A stretch of 64,000 nt of DNA from Pseudoips prasinana (lineage: Eukaryota > Arthropoda > Insecta > Lepidoptera > Nolidae): NCBI GenBank assembly GCA_951640165.1, contig OX621247.1, forward strand, positions 30,602,001 through 30,666,000, read 5' to 3'. Below, in pieces: positions 32,080 through 42,910 of this stretch. Positions within the stretch are counted from its first letter, which is position 1. The number at the start of each line of letters is the position of its first letter. The position numbers and the translations under genes are program-made. The notes beneath the pieces are model-generated. The model had not been told where the DNA came from. It worked only from the letters and a program-made list of their open reading frames with translations, and did no database searches.

Positions 32080-32348
32080 TGCAAAATATCTATCATCATC
32101 ATCATCATTACAGCTTAAATAAGTCCACTGCTGGACAAGCCTCCCTCAAGAATCATCTTGAGGGGATATGCCATAATCGCCACGCTTGGCAGGCGGGTTG
32201 GCGATCGCAGTATGATGGTCGTAGTACTCAGAAGGAAGCTGCTTCCCGTCCTCTGGTAGATATTCCCTCGGGTCGACTTCTACGCCCCCCACGGGATGAG
32301 ATGGGGTGATAATATTCTGATTCTGATATTTGTCGCCGTCACCACACA
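32080..32348 (-). mobile_element. RTE-derived short element
   Basis: It shows the full head-plus-tail structure: on the minus strand, tgtggtgacggcgacaaata and gcgatcgccaacccgcctgc, then the tail gaggcttgtccagcagtgga and an (atg)n end. It encodes no protein and joins the RTE 5' head directly to its 3' tail. Confidence 0.8.
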
Positions 32349-32361
32349 GCAGCAAAAAAAT

Positions 32362-32690
32362 ATCTATACATATAATAAAATCGTAGGAAAGTCAAAACTG
32401 TACATTGAATATTTTTTAAAAAGGATACTTGGGGCGTGATCTACAATCGATACCGAATTCAAAAATATAGTTTTTAGAATTTTTGTCTGTTTATCTGTTT
32501 GTCTGTATGTATGTCCGGGCTATACTCAAAAAGTACTGCATGGATTTACTTCAAATTTTGCATGAATATTACTAAGAGGTTGGGTCAACATATAGGCTAC
32601 AGAGTATCACGCTAGCACCTACGGGGGAGGAGCTGTGATAATTTATAAAGTTTAACGCGGGTTAAACTGCGGGGCACAGCTAGTAGGTAT
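32362..32690 (-). repeat. Interspersed repeat D, long copy
   Basis: Mirror image of 31636-31970: ataataaaatcgtaggaaag to ccgcggttt-type end (cggggcacagctagta). It is about 330 bp long with no coding frame. Confidence 0.75.
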
Positions 32691-32837
32691 ATAAAGCTCA
32701 AGGAGGGCGTTAGGGGTGACGATGACGCAAGTTTTATGATTTTTGTTCACCCAAAAAGTCCTCAAAGCGACTAAAGAAGTTTTCGCGTCAAAAAACATGT
32801 AGGTACCTCGTTCAATTTAAAACTTTTTTTGAAGACA

Positions 32838-32937
32838 ACGCCCACACTTGGGAATCTAATCCCTGTGTCGCGCGAGAATCGAACCCGGGACCCGAAGCGG
32901 TGAGGCGACCGCTAGCCGCTGCGCCACACGTGCAATC
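32838..32937 (-). mobile_element. tRNA-derived SINE, family 4 head
   Basis: gagaatcgaacccgggaccc (box B complement) and ctagccgctgcgccacacg (box A side) match the copy at 18440-18605. Confidence 0.6.
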
Positions 32938-33087
32938 AAGTTGAATTGACAACCACCTTCTTTTTGAAGTAGTTTACCCTCCGCCACTGCTTTTGCCTCG
33001 ATTTACATGATCTTATTCTCACTGTTACGCCGATTATTTGCTTGGCAGACTGCGTGGCGCCTTGTACATGGTCATTCGTCGACATCG

Positions 33088-34323
33088 CACTGTGATTCGC
33101 GTAGAACAAACTAGCTGGACAAAAACAACTCTTCAATTCCTAATAGTTAATTATTAAGATGAACTCATTAGCCCTATACATTAAGGAATACATCTATTAA
33201 TTTTCGTAATTACCCTCATTAGGCCCGTCATTAAGGTAAGTATATAAAGTGTTGATAATTCAAAGTGCATTCATTTGCATTTTTATACCATATTGTTAAC
33301 ATTATTTTAAGTCACTAAAAGAAATTTGTGATAGTGTTTTTGTGATGGATTGTGTACATAAGGGTAAGTAGTTTTGTTTTAGTTAATTTTTATCACAGGA
33401 TCTTCATTATTTAATTTTATTAAATTAAATGTTTCGATAAAAGTGGACTTTTTCACCCATATTTTTGAATTCAATAGTCAAAATATTACATGTCCACTCA
33501 TGTCCACTCTGTAAAATCTATTTTATATGATTCTCACAAGTATCTAGTAGTAATTAGTAGAAAAAAATATTGCGAATTATTTGCACAACTAATTTTTTTC
33601 TTTTTTTTTCTTTAAACAGTTTTCACCGTCTCAAAAATGGACTTTTTTGAAGAATGGCTAAAACACCCGAAGGAAACGCGAAACGTGGAGCTCTTTCGGT
33701 TTATATCTTTGAGACATGACTTTGATGGTGTTACGGAGCAGTCCCTGAGAGACGTTAAGGTCATCATCTCAAAATATTCTTCAAAATTGGCTGAAAAGTG
33801 GAGCAGCTGTGCAAGAAATAGCAGCTGTGCAAAGAATAGCTACGAATAGAGATTTACTTAATATGTTATTGATAACATCTGACCCAGTAATAAATGGTTT
33901 AAGAGAAATTCCCCGGAAGAAAATAGGTTCATTCCCTATCGAAGTCCTAGATTTATTAGTTCAACCTAGCTTTAAGGAACAAAATGTTAATATAGTTTCT
34001 AGTTTTCATAGTTCTGCCACTCATGATCATGACTATTCAATGGATGATTCATCTGATGATAGTGATGATGAGTGATCGATTTAGTTTTTAAGTAGGTATT
34101 TTATGTATCTGATATTAGATTTTATAGTTACATTTACAGTTAAATTTATTTATAAAATTGTTTAAAAAAATATTGTGTTTTTATTTCACTATACCTGCTC
34201 AAACGACCAATGGACCTCAAATAGTATTATGACCCTTATATCTTTGCTTAATAACCTCATTTATAAATAAAAATCGAAACAAATAATATTGTCCAGCTAG
34301 CTTGTTCTACACGAACCACTGTG
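33088..34323 (+). mobile_element. Transib-type element, internally deleted, RSS-like ends
   Basis: The 35-bp terminal inverted repeats (33088-33122, 34289-34323) have four mismatches and start CACTGTG (left) and CACAGTG (right, read inward). The exact 5-mer catcg flanks both ends (33083-33087, 34324-34328), the 5-bp GC-containing duplication expected of Transib. At the left end, a 24-base spacer after the heptamer leads to acaaaaaca, close to the V(D)J nonamer. The interior carries a two-exon gene that looks like the N- and C-terminal parts of a Transib transposase. The element is 1236 bp, far shorter than autonomous copies. Confidence 0.8.
33345..34075 (+). pseudogene. Remnant Transib transposase gene, two exons
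   Basis: A TATA box (tatataaag, 33241) precedes ATG 33345. Exon 1 (MDCVHK) ends at 33363 before gtaagt, and the acceptor tttaaacag leads into exon 2 at 33620 in frame. Exon 2 reads FTVSKMDFFEEWLKHPKETR and DFDGVTEQSLRDVKVIISKY, then loses frame near 33800 at a duplicated 18-bp unit (gcagctgtgcaagaaata). The next frame reads QRIATNRDLLNMLLITSDP, PRKKIGSFPIEVLDLLVQP and an acidic end (DDSSDDSDDE). As I recall the family, this tail resembles the C-terminus of Transib transposases; the RAG1-like catalytic core is absent. Function is presumably lost. Confidence 0.6.
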
Positions 34324-34329
34324 CATCGC

Positions 34330-35740
34330 GACCAACAATACATATTTATGCCAGTATGCTCGAGACTCCGGAAGATAAGGTTGTGGCTTGATACAATCTT
34401 ACAACTTTAAAAAAAAAAAATAACTTTCTCTGCTCCATGAAAGCGGTGAGTTTAATTTCCATCGCCTCATTGACACCGTTAAAAAATAATCTTACTTTTA
34501 TTCAAGCCTATGCTTTTGTCGATGCTTTAGCTTGTAATGAACCATAGATTAATGCGTCGTAAAACGGCTATATTAAAATATAGATTGGCTATATTTTTGT
34601 TTTTATTCATTTGTTTGTAGTGGCCAACATTTATTGTTTAACACGATAGCTGCCTATAACAGGCACAACAAAAACTATAAACAAGCATTTATTACGTATG
34701 TTTCAAGAAGGAAAGTTTATTTTTTACCGACATCAAGAAGGAGGAACGTTCTCAATTTGATTAGCTTATATTCTCATGTACCTATGTATTCAGAAATTAT
34801 TTCATACTTTTTAGTTCGTTTGGTAATAATTTTAGAAAAAAATATTTTTTTATGTTTTCGTTTTCTAGGTTTGGGGATATCCTGTAGACGTAAAAGGGTA
34901 TTTCCAAAGCCTGATTATGTGAATATACCAAAGCCTTTTCTTGTATAACTTTAATATACTTCGCAATCGGATATCAGTAATTTTATTCATTTTTACGTCT
35001 GAAATTAACTGACAATGGGTCTATGTTTTGTATATTGATTGGATGGGCTGATACGAGTATAATTTAAAAACTAGGAAATCCTTAATTTTATATCAGGCGG
35101 GAATGAACACTACACCGCTCTGCCGATAAACTTTGAACGCGTTCCCTTCCAAACGTAGCATCTAAATGCATAGGGGATGCGGGTTAGATTGCCACCGGAT
35201 TCATATTTCCCAGTTATTAGATTGACGGTTGGCTTTGCGGAAAACGCTATAAAACTAAAATTCGATTCGAGTTTGTTTTTTTGAGCTTTATTTTGAATAG
35301 CAGGAAACCGGTTTTGGTTTGGGCTAAGTGGGTTAGGTTTATTAGTTTTATGTTTAGTAGCATTATGTATTATATTCATAGTTCATGTTACTGTCAGTTT
35401 AAACGCTAAAAATGGTACAGTTTTCTGCATACAAATTCAAAGGTGAGCATTGTTTGAACGGCTGAATAGTGCTAAGGTACCTGAGTAATTAATTTGATAA
35501 ACTGTATAATGCTTCCACACGATATATAAAGAAAAGTACATGAACAAACATTAACAACTTAACGAGAAAAAAAAAAGACTAACATTGAAATCGGTAACAA
35601 CAATAAAATGCTATGTATAACAACTAACATAGCGACTGCGTTGCGATACGTAATACGGACAGTTTCTTCAAAAACACAAAGATGGCAGCTTTAGCGAGTA
35701 TTACGTAAAAATTAAACCGAATTTATTTATAAAATAATAA
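34330..35740. other. Intergenic sequence, nothing recognised
   Basis: The frames at 34634-34948 (+, 104 codons) and 35110-35379 (-, 89 codons) have no recognisable domain or splice context. I do not call them. Confidence 0.4.
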
Positions 35741-35744
35741 TAAC

Positions 35745-35972
35745 AATAATATTCACACACGGCCATCTGATCCTAAACTAAGCAGAGTTTTTACTATGAT
35801 AACCAGATAACTGATATGCTACATATACTGCTTTTCTTTTATAAATACATACTTATAATTACACCCAGACCCAGGACAAACAGACATGTTCATCCACACA
35901 AATATTTGTCTTGGGTGGGAATCGAACCCGCGACCTGCGGCGTGAAAGGCAAGTATTTTCCAATCACGCCAA
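35745..35972 (-). mobile_element. SINE family 1, complete
   Basis: From ataatattcacacacggcca and agcagagtttttactatgat to the tRNA-like head complement ggtgggaatcgaacccgcga and ccaatcacgcc. Minus orientation. Confidence 0.75.
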
Positions 35973-36107
35973 TATTATTTAAACTCAAGGTTACGTAAAT
36001 TTGTAAATATTCGTTTTAATTGTTAATTAAAATATTAAATTCCAATATAAAAGCAATCAATATTAAACTCTGTTATCTCAATTTTAGTTGTATTATATTC
36101 TGTTTGT

Positions 36108-36245
36108 GAAAAATATACCTTTATATCTTTAACTATGTTTATTTATTATATGTGTTTTAGAAATATATACCTCTATATCTTTAACTATGTTTATTTATTA
36201 TATGTGTTTGAGAAATATACGTATACCTCTATATCTTTAAGTACC
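36108..36245 (+). repeat. 52-56-bp tandem repeat
   Basis: The block atatctttaactatgtttat and ttattatatgtgttt occurs with starts near 36123, 36175 and 36231; the third unit carries a 4-base insertion. Confidence 0.7.
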
Positions 36246-36524
36246 TATTTTTATGATTGTACAAATAAATTAAATTGAACTATATGTAAAAGTTTCGTAG
36301 TAATTTACTCTCTATTTTGTGTCATTGTCCAATATCCTGAAAGAAGGCAGATGTGGGAGCAAGGACGCTGTGTAGCCGAGTTTTAGTTATTGAGGGTTGG
36401 TGGGCGCCTCCGTGACGCGACTGAGGGGCGCCTAGTGATTCCATTATTTTTGTAATTCTCGTTAAGTTGCTCCCACACTGAGCACAGGCGCCAATCGATC
36501 GACTACAGAAATATGAATATTATT

Positions 36525-36965
<441 letters not shown>

Positions 36966-36994
36966 TAGTCTACAAAACGCGGATATTTTTCGGG

Positions 36995-37235
36995 TTCTGA
37001 TTGGTTGGGGTACTATCCCTTGGACGGCTAGGAAGGTTTGTTGCGTGCTCCGGAAGGGATCCTAAATGTGATCGGTCTGTGTGTATCGTTCGTAGCGCAC
37101 CAGCAGAGCGCCTACCCCTGATTGGTATAGGAAGCTGTTTGGAGACCCGCCGGGCGCTTCAATTTTTGAGATTAGATTTACGCTTTGCATTTCGAATAAG
37201 TATATAAAACTAAAATCTAATAGTAAAGGTTGGTT
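36995..37235 (+). promoter_or_regulatory. Candidate gene 2 promoter
   Basis: Two CCAAT-type blocks in inverted form (tgattggttgg near 37000 and tgattggtata near 37120) lie in a locally GC-richer stretch, followed by a TATA box (tatataaaac, 37201-37210). The start would be near 37230, and a splice acceptor (ttgcttttacag) at 37289 precedes the first coding exon. Position and motifs fit; initiation is inferred. Confidence 0.4.
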
Positions 37236-37329
37236 ATGCATATATGTATAATTGTATATAGAAGATAAAGTGTGTTTTTGCTTTTACAGAATATACATGA
37301 GATCCTCCTCCATTTGAAGTCGGTAAAAA

Positions 37330-37407
37330 ATGGTTGACGATAGCGTGAAATGCTTTTTCTGCGTCGAGCTCAGATTGGGATGTCTCATCATCGCTTACCT
37401 GAACATG
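37330..37407 (+). CDS. Gene 2 exon 1: small four-TM membrane protein
   Basis: This is the first coding exon of a 169-residue paralogue of gene 1 (exons 37330-37407, 39713-39862, 41283-41418, 43668-43813). It gives 26 codons, MVDDSVKCFFCVELRLGCLI and IAYLNM, then gtaaga; the context aaaaaATGG is good. The FFCVELRLGCLIIAYLN block matches gene 1 position for position. Overall topology is like gene 1: segment 1 across exons 1-2, segment 2 in exon 2, segment 3 in exon 3, segment 4 in exon 4. It has a longer hydrophilic tail of about 28 residues. Cellular role is unknown; the DUF4728-like assignment is by resemblance. It lies 15 kb downstream of gene 1 on the same strand. Confidence 0.85.
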
Positions 37408-37439
37408 GTAAGAAATAAAAAAATCTCAAGCAAGTGAAT

Positions 37440-37735
37440 ATAATACGATCATAATCTTCATCATATCAGCCGAAATATATATATAGTTGGACAAAGGCTT
37501 CCCCCAAAGATGTCCACAATTGCCGGTCTTGCTCAATTAAATTGGTGTGCCTGACAGGGTCCATGTAGAACTTCCAACCTTCTTATTACACATCCTGTAA
37601 AATCACCATGGAAACAATAGATTATTGGGTATTGCGCCCAAGCTCATCGGTCCACTTTGTACGGGCCGGCCACGCTGCATCTTCGCGTTCGTGGTCTACG
37701 AGCCATATGTGCCCAGCCCACTGCCACTTCAGCAA
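37440..37735 (-). repeat. RTE LINE 3'-end fragment
   Basis: It reads as the RTE tail in minus orientation (gttggacaaaggcttccccc) and then its C-terminal coding end (gagccatatgtgcccagccc, actgccacttcagc). Located in gene 2 intron 1. Confidence 0.7.
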
Positions 37736-37747
37736 TAATAATAATAA

Positions 37748-37988
37748 TATCTAGGGACAATGTCACACAGATCAGCCTAGCCCCAAACTAAGCAAAGCTT
37801 GTACTATGGGTACCAGGCGACGATATACATACTTATGTAGATTGATAAATGCTTAAATACATAGAAAACATCCATGACTCCGAAACAAATATTCGTGCTC
37901 ATCACACAAATATTTGCACTTACCGGGATTCGAACCCAGGACCACCAGCGTCGTAGGCAGGAGCACTACCAACTAGGCTACGGTAATA
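37748..37988 (-). mobile_element. SINE family 2
   Basis: gacaatgtcacacagatcag through the tRNA-like head complement ccgggattcgaacccaggac and actaccaactaggctacgg; a (taa)n tail precedes it at about 37735. Confidence 0.8.
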
Positions 37989-38019
37989 ATCCTCTAATAT
38001 AATGTATTAATTTGTATAT

Positions 38020-38250
38020 TTTGCTGTGTGACCGACGGCAAAGACTATCGCTACCCCATTTCATCCCGTGAAGGGCGAAGACGTCAACCCGAGGGAATAT
38101 CTTCCAGAGAACCATCATACTGCGATCGCCTATCGTCTGCCAAGCGAGGCCGTTATGGCATACCCCTCCAAATGATGGACACAATCTAATGAGGAAATCT
38201 TTTGGGGAGACCTCAGTCCAGCAGTGGTCCTCAATCGGCTGATGTGATGA
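38020..38250 (+). mobile_element. RTE-derived short element
   Basis: Head-plus-tail structure in sense orientation: tgctgtgtgaccgacggcaa, accatcatactgcgatcgcc, then ggggagacctcagtccagca and an atgatgatg end. Confidence 0.75.
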
Positions 38251-38263
38251 TGATGTCTTCCCG

Positions 38264-38612
38264 GCCGTATTTCGGCCACGGCGGCTATTCTCAATGGAGA
38301 TTAGCCGATTGCGCAGGACATATTATAGTGCACAAGTGCGCAAACACAGGGGCACTTTCTATTCCATCACTCTCATGATCCGATGGGACGACTAGCGACA
38401 CGACCGGAAAGAGGTCAGGTACAGGACCGACGGCTTTACGTGCTCTCCGAGGCACGGGGGTGTAGTACCGCCAACTTCCAGACTTCGGGCTGATACTGAG
38501 AAATTACTTTTTACGGAAAAATACCAAAATCACTTTTTGGCCTGACCCGGGATTTGAACCCAGGACCTCATTTTCTACGGTTGAACACGCTACCGCTAGA
38601 CCAACGAGGCAG
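38264..38612 (-). mobile_element. tRNA-derived SINE, family 5
   Basis: The minus-strand head reads gttggtctagcggtagcgtg (box A) and ctgggttcaaatcccgggtc (box B). The body carries cccccgtgcctcggagagca, a block also present in the 5S-derived SINE body, and ends in a region repeated at 51925-52085. Confidence 0.7.
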
Positions 38613-39230
38613 TCGATGTGATACACCTCGTAACAAGTACTATAGTAGTCAGTTCTGGTTGTATTAAAACATCTATAATAATCATTACAGCGTAGCAATG
38701 AAGACTTATGTCTCACTACAGACCAATGAAATCATAGAAAAACAAACGAGTTTATTACTATGAGTAAGTTGATTGGTCGAAAGCTATAGAAAGAGAGGGC
38801 TAACTCTAACAATTTTCACAGTTCAGAGTCTAATTGGCTTCTAAATTTCACAAAGCCTAATAAAATCTATATCGAGTATATGTATCCCGTCTATATGCTC
38901 TAGCAGGTTTCCTATCATACCGATGATCTAAAAATATATCAGACTAAGCATATAGCAAAAAATACGTTGGTCAATATATTTTCGGTAAAATTTAATTCGC
39001 ACAAAAACGATTCGGTAAAGTGAACGGTTCCCGCTCTAGGATCTCCAAAAAGAAATACATCATTCTCATTCCTAAGTCGAAATACTGCTTGACTAATGCA
39101 TCCTGCAAAAATCTCCACATTTGCCGGTTTATGGTACCCGCAACCAAAAAATCGAATTTGGCATTTCCGTTTTTCCTGACCAACTTAACATTGTTACGAA
39201 TTTGTTTAAATTATGACATATGATGTTTAA

Positions 39231-39561
39231 GGCCTTAAACTACGTTACGCGGGCGCAAGCGCGGGTCCATACAAAAGTGCCCCGTTGCGGGACCCCGCGC
39301 GGGCACCCCGGACGGGCTTGATGCGCGGGCGCGGGGCCCGTCGCCCCGCGACGTGAGCACGCACGGAGAAAGTATGTCTCTTGAGACAGAAAGAGTGATT
39401 ATATAAGTACAGTGTCGCCCTACGATATGGGATCAATCAAACGTAACGTACTAGCAACACCGCATAAGCCGGGTTTGTGACGGATGACCTCCGCGCGGGT
39501 CCCCGCGCGTTAACCCGTACCGGGTATCCGTCCGGGCGCCCGCGTAACGTAGTTTAAGGCC
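39231..39561. mobile_element. GC-rich MITE with TAA flanks (Harbinger-like)
   Basis: Terminal repeats of about 28 bp, ggccttaaactacgttacgc and its complement, enclose GC-rich arms (cgcgggcgc-type) and an AT-richer centre. TAA is repeated at both ends (39228-39230, 39562-39564), fitting the PIF/Harbinger TWA duplication. It lies about 150 bp before gene 2 exon 2. Confidence 0.7.
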
Positions 39562-39712
39562 TAAAGTATAGTTAATGTGCATATCTAATGTTGTCAAAAA
39601 CGTTATTTAATTGCGTAACATAGTTCTTATACTAATGAATCAGCTTATTCATTATCTACTAGATTGATTATTGCTCACTGTGTTTTTTTAATAATCTTTT
39701 TTCTTTGTTTAG

Positions 39713-39862
39713 GTAATGTTCGTGAGTGTCGTAATAAGCGTATATCAAAAGGATACTACTAAAACGTTGGGTGTGAGCTTGCCCGTTGAAATAATCATCA
39801 AAATACTCGCAGTAGCTATCTTCCTGTGTTTCACGATTATGTTGCTGGTTGGTGTGCATCAG
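39713..39862 (+). CDS. Gene 2 exon 2
   Basis: 50 codons between tttctttgtttag and gtacta, phase 0 both ends. VMFVSVVISVYQ completes segment 1; a polar KDTTKTLG loop follows; then segment 2 ends in IMLLVGVHQ. It is 13 codons shorter than gene 1 exon 2, the loss falling in or just after segment 1. An in-frame TAG immediately upstream supports this acceptor. Confidence 0.85.
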
Positions 39863-39869
39863 GTACTAA

Positions 39870-40060
39870 TATATGTGAGCTTTATAGATACGTCGACGTC
39901 ATTCACGACGATTAAACGTAGTAATGGTACTAATAATGAACCTTGAGGTACACCGCTAGTAATAGTCTTGAGCTTCATATCGTTTTTGCGGTAAAGCTTT
40001 GAAAGCCTCCTAGAATAACTGTAAACGTCAAAAAAAAATGTTACGACTTTCATTACCTTC
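39870..40060 (-). pseudogene. Small LINE reverse transcriptase fragment
   Basis: A 64-codon frame contains RRLSKLYRKNDMKLKTITSG and GVPQGSLLVPLLRLIVVND, the RT motif B region. It starts immediately downstream of gene 2 exon 2. Confidence 0.55.
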
Positions 40061-40064
40061 TATT

Positions 40065-41025
40065 TTTCTTGTAGAAATTCTTTTAAAGCCGAAGTCAACA
40101 TATGGCTGCCGGTGAAACTTCAATATCGTGTAATTAAAAATATATTAAAAATTCCTATCATTAGGACGAAATAAGGTTTATAATGGCATAAAAATATTTT
40201 TATTTACGTGGTATTTAAGTATCACCGACGATATAGGGAAATACCTTCTATTGTCTGTTCCATCTTCTAAGATATAGGTATCTATTAATGATCATGGGTA
40301 AATATAAAAATAATCCAGAGTACCATTAATGCTCTCATTTGATTACATTAAGTCACAGAGCTAAATAAATCAGAATTTATGCCTTGCAATAATTCCAGGC
40401 TGCAAGTTAAAAATAAGGCAAAAATAATCGAAGTCATACAAATATTTAATGCCTTGTGATGTGGATCGATAGGTGCCAAGGGTTTCACTTATTCAGTCAT
40501 GGTCACAGAGCAGTGCGATGAAACTAGGCTTAATATTCGCCCGTAGATGTTTATTTATTTATTTATAAATGATACACCATCGACAGTTCACAATGCAACT
40601 TAAAAAATGTTTTATGTTTAAATCCAAGTTCTGTGTGATATGCCATTACATTACATACATGATTGATGATGATGATGTTGCTGCATGATTCAATTGTAAT
40701 AAATTATGGGTATGCATAAGTAAATACTCGCCAATAATTTTAATATTGATGGCAATTAATCGTTTTCATCCTTCCGCTGTCATTATTAGACTATTTTGCT
40801 ATATATTAATGAATATAGTTCCAACTAGATAACCTTGTGAAACCATTACTTCCTTAGATGCCCCTCCGTGCAGTACAGAACTAGGTACTGATTCCACCAT
40901 GTCCTGTGATCTCCTTGACCCACTAAGCAAGATCCACAAACTATCATCCACTTTTGAATAGAGTAATCATCCTTAGAATTCTTTTTCTTTTATTTGAATG
41001 ATGTTATTTCGTTAGTAATAAAATC
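40065..41025. other. Gene 2 intron 2, nothing recognised
   Basis: AT-rich sequence without identifiable repeats or exons. Confidence 0.4.
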
Positions 41026-41027
41026 TC

Positions 41028-41183
41028 TGATCATTACTAGTTGTAAACACACATACATTTTGACAAAAAAGTAGTTTTGAGTTACTAATACTACGAAACT
41101 ACTAGTAAGTAGTTTCGTAGTATTAGTAACTCAAAACTACTTTTTTGTCAAAATGTATGTGTGTTTATAACTAGTAATGATCA
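41028..41183. repeat. 156-bp near-perfect palindrome
   Basis: The arms (41028-41103 and 41108-41183) are complementary almost throughout, with a loop of about 4 bases: tcattactagttgtaaacac, ttgacaaaaaagtagttttg and actaatactacgaaactact on the left. It ends 100 bases before gene 2 exon 3 and would form a long hairpin in the pre-mRNA. Confidence 0.85.
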
Positions 41184-41282
41184 CAATTAAACTCTGAACA
41201 CACAGTCCGTGATACGACACGTAGTAGTTTTTTTCCGTTCATCTACAAATCAATTTTAATCTGTTTCTATTTTTCTTTCCAG

Positions 41283-41418
41283 CATAAATCAGGCTACGTG
41301 AAGGCATACATGTTGTTCAATATGCTCATCGTATTGGTTGGCATCTCTATCTTTATACTGAACATCACTATTTTGGGGCCCACATTATACAAATTCATCA
41401 CCAATTTACTATTCTTCT
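41283..41418 (+). CDS. Gene 2 exon 3
   Basis: 136 bases between tttctttccag and gtaagt, phase 0 to phase 1. GYVKAYMLFNMLIVLVGISI and FILNITIL give the third membrane segment. Same length as exon 3 of genes 1 and 3. Confidence 0.87.
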
Positions 41419-41419
41419 G

Positions 41420-42735
41420 TAAGTTTTTGTCTTATTAGTAAAGGGTTTATCAATAAGTGCGCTGGAACTTTGAAATTAAATATAATAGCCTGTCTTTGTG
41501 AATTTGCCACTTCTTTTTATATATTTTAAAGGATAATCGATGACATTACCAATTTTGGATGATACCTTCGCATAAATTGAGTCTCGATTTCACGAAGAAC
41601 GAGAATTATATTGGCGTTTAGGGCGGAAATTGACTGTGGTTGGCATGCATAACCTGGAGATTTTACATAGCCTCATAGTAAGTAATCGAGCGGTATTATG
41701 TCACACGGTCTCGGTGGTCAGTTGATGTAACAACTACGGGAGACGACGAAGCTCTCGAATGTTTTATTTCATAAATTTAATAAGTTCCGTGCTATGTGGA
41801 GAGTGGTGCCATCTCGTTGGAAACCCATGTTTGTAAGATTCATACCTTCTAACTTAGGCCACAAAAATGTTTAAAAGAATTGTGATACATCGCATGAATA
41901 TTAGGCGATTAGTGCACTGATTTTGATAATTATTTTAACAACTTTTACGCTTATTTCCGTTGCCGTCTGGCGTTCCATAGTGAAATGTGAAGACTGTATC
42001 ATGGATATGAAATCATGGAAAAATTTACAGGATTTACCAAGATGACCACTATGCACTGTCAAAGTTCACGCGTGCCTATTGAAATTCCTGTGTATTAATA
42101 ATTTTTAATATTTGGACAATATCTTACAATAACGAGTAACTATTTGACCAACTTAAATAATATAAGAAAAATTAAAACTAAGATAAGCAATCACTTAATA
42201 CAGAGGTTGTAAAAATATTCATCCTAATTCAAGCCACTGGAAAACGTGCCCAGAGGGTGACAGCATTACGACGCAGAATAGCAATACTAATTCTTAGGCC
42301 AAAAAAAGGCCAGCTCTCTGGTTGGTTTATTTAAAAAGATGAATGTTCTATGTATAAAAAATAAAACTTGAGAGGTGTCAAGGGACACCCGGATGGAACG
42401 AAGTTATTATTTATTATATACAAAAAACCTGTATACACTCAACAAAAATAATCGTCGCGAAACCACACTGTTCAATGCGAAATAGAAATGAAAATATCTG
42501 GCTTGCTTTCTATAAGAGAGAGAGAGAGAGAGAGACAGACAGAGAAACATGCGCACGCCGCACAGCTGCAAAAAGTGTCGTGACAACTTTTCGTAAGATT
42601 TTTTTCCGTCAAGCCCCCTTTCACAACACGTGATAAGGAACTTCGTTCCAAAAAATACATAAGATATATATTGTAAAATATATAATAAATACATAAGATA
42701 TATATTGTAAGATATACTTAAGTTACCATAGCCTA
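41420..42735. other. Gene 2 intron 3, mostly unexplained
   Basis: No repeat or exon was recognised except a short (ga)n tract at 42516-42534. The 125-codon minus frame at 42407-42784 is low complexity around that tract. Confidence 0.4.
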
Positions 42736-42910
42736 AACATATCACCATCATCTTTATCATGAAAAGACGTCGACTGTTCGGCAAAGGCCTTCCCTAAGGA
42801 TCTCCGCAATGGCTGGTCTTGTGCTTGTTGCATCTAGTAGCTTCCTTGCAAGATCGTGGGTCCACCTTGTAGTTGTCTACCTGCCCACACTGCGTCCGGA
42901 GCCTATAATA
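42735..42910 (-). repeat. RTE LINE 3'-end fragment, degraded
   Basis: tcatcatctttatcat, cggcaaaggccttccctaag, ccgcaatggctggtcttgtg and gatcgtgggtccaccttgta match the minus-strand RTE 3' region with many changes. Confidence 0.6.

Noticed and set aside
34634..34948. 104-codon frame downstream of the Transib element
   Set aside because: Composition follows the AT-rich background and there is no recognisable domain or repeat membership.
35110..35379. 89-codon minus-strand frame ending WKGTRSKFIGRAV
   Set aside because: The C-terminal stretch is slightly suggestive of a mobile-element ORF, but I cannot name a family and see no supporting ends.
38534..38612. Minus-strand tRNA-like sequence
   Set aside because: It is continuous with a SINE body repeated elsewhere in the window; box B is good, but the whole is a retroposon.
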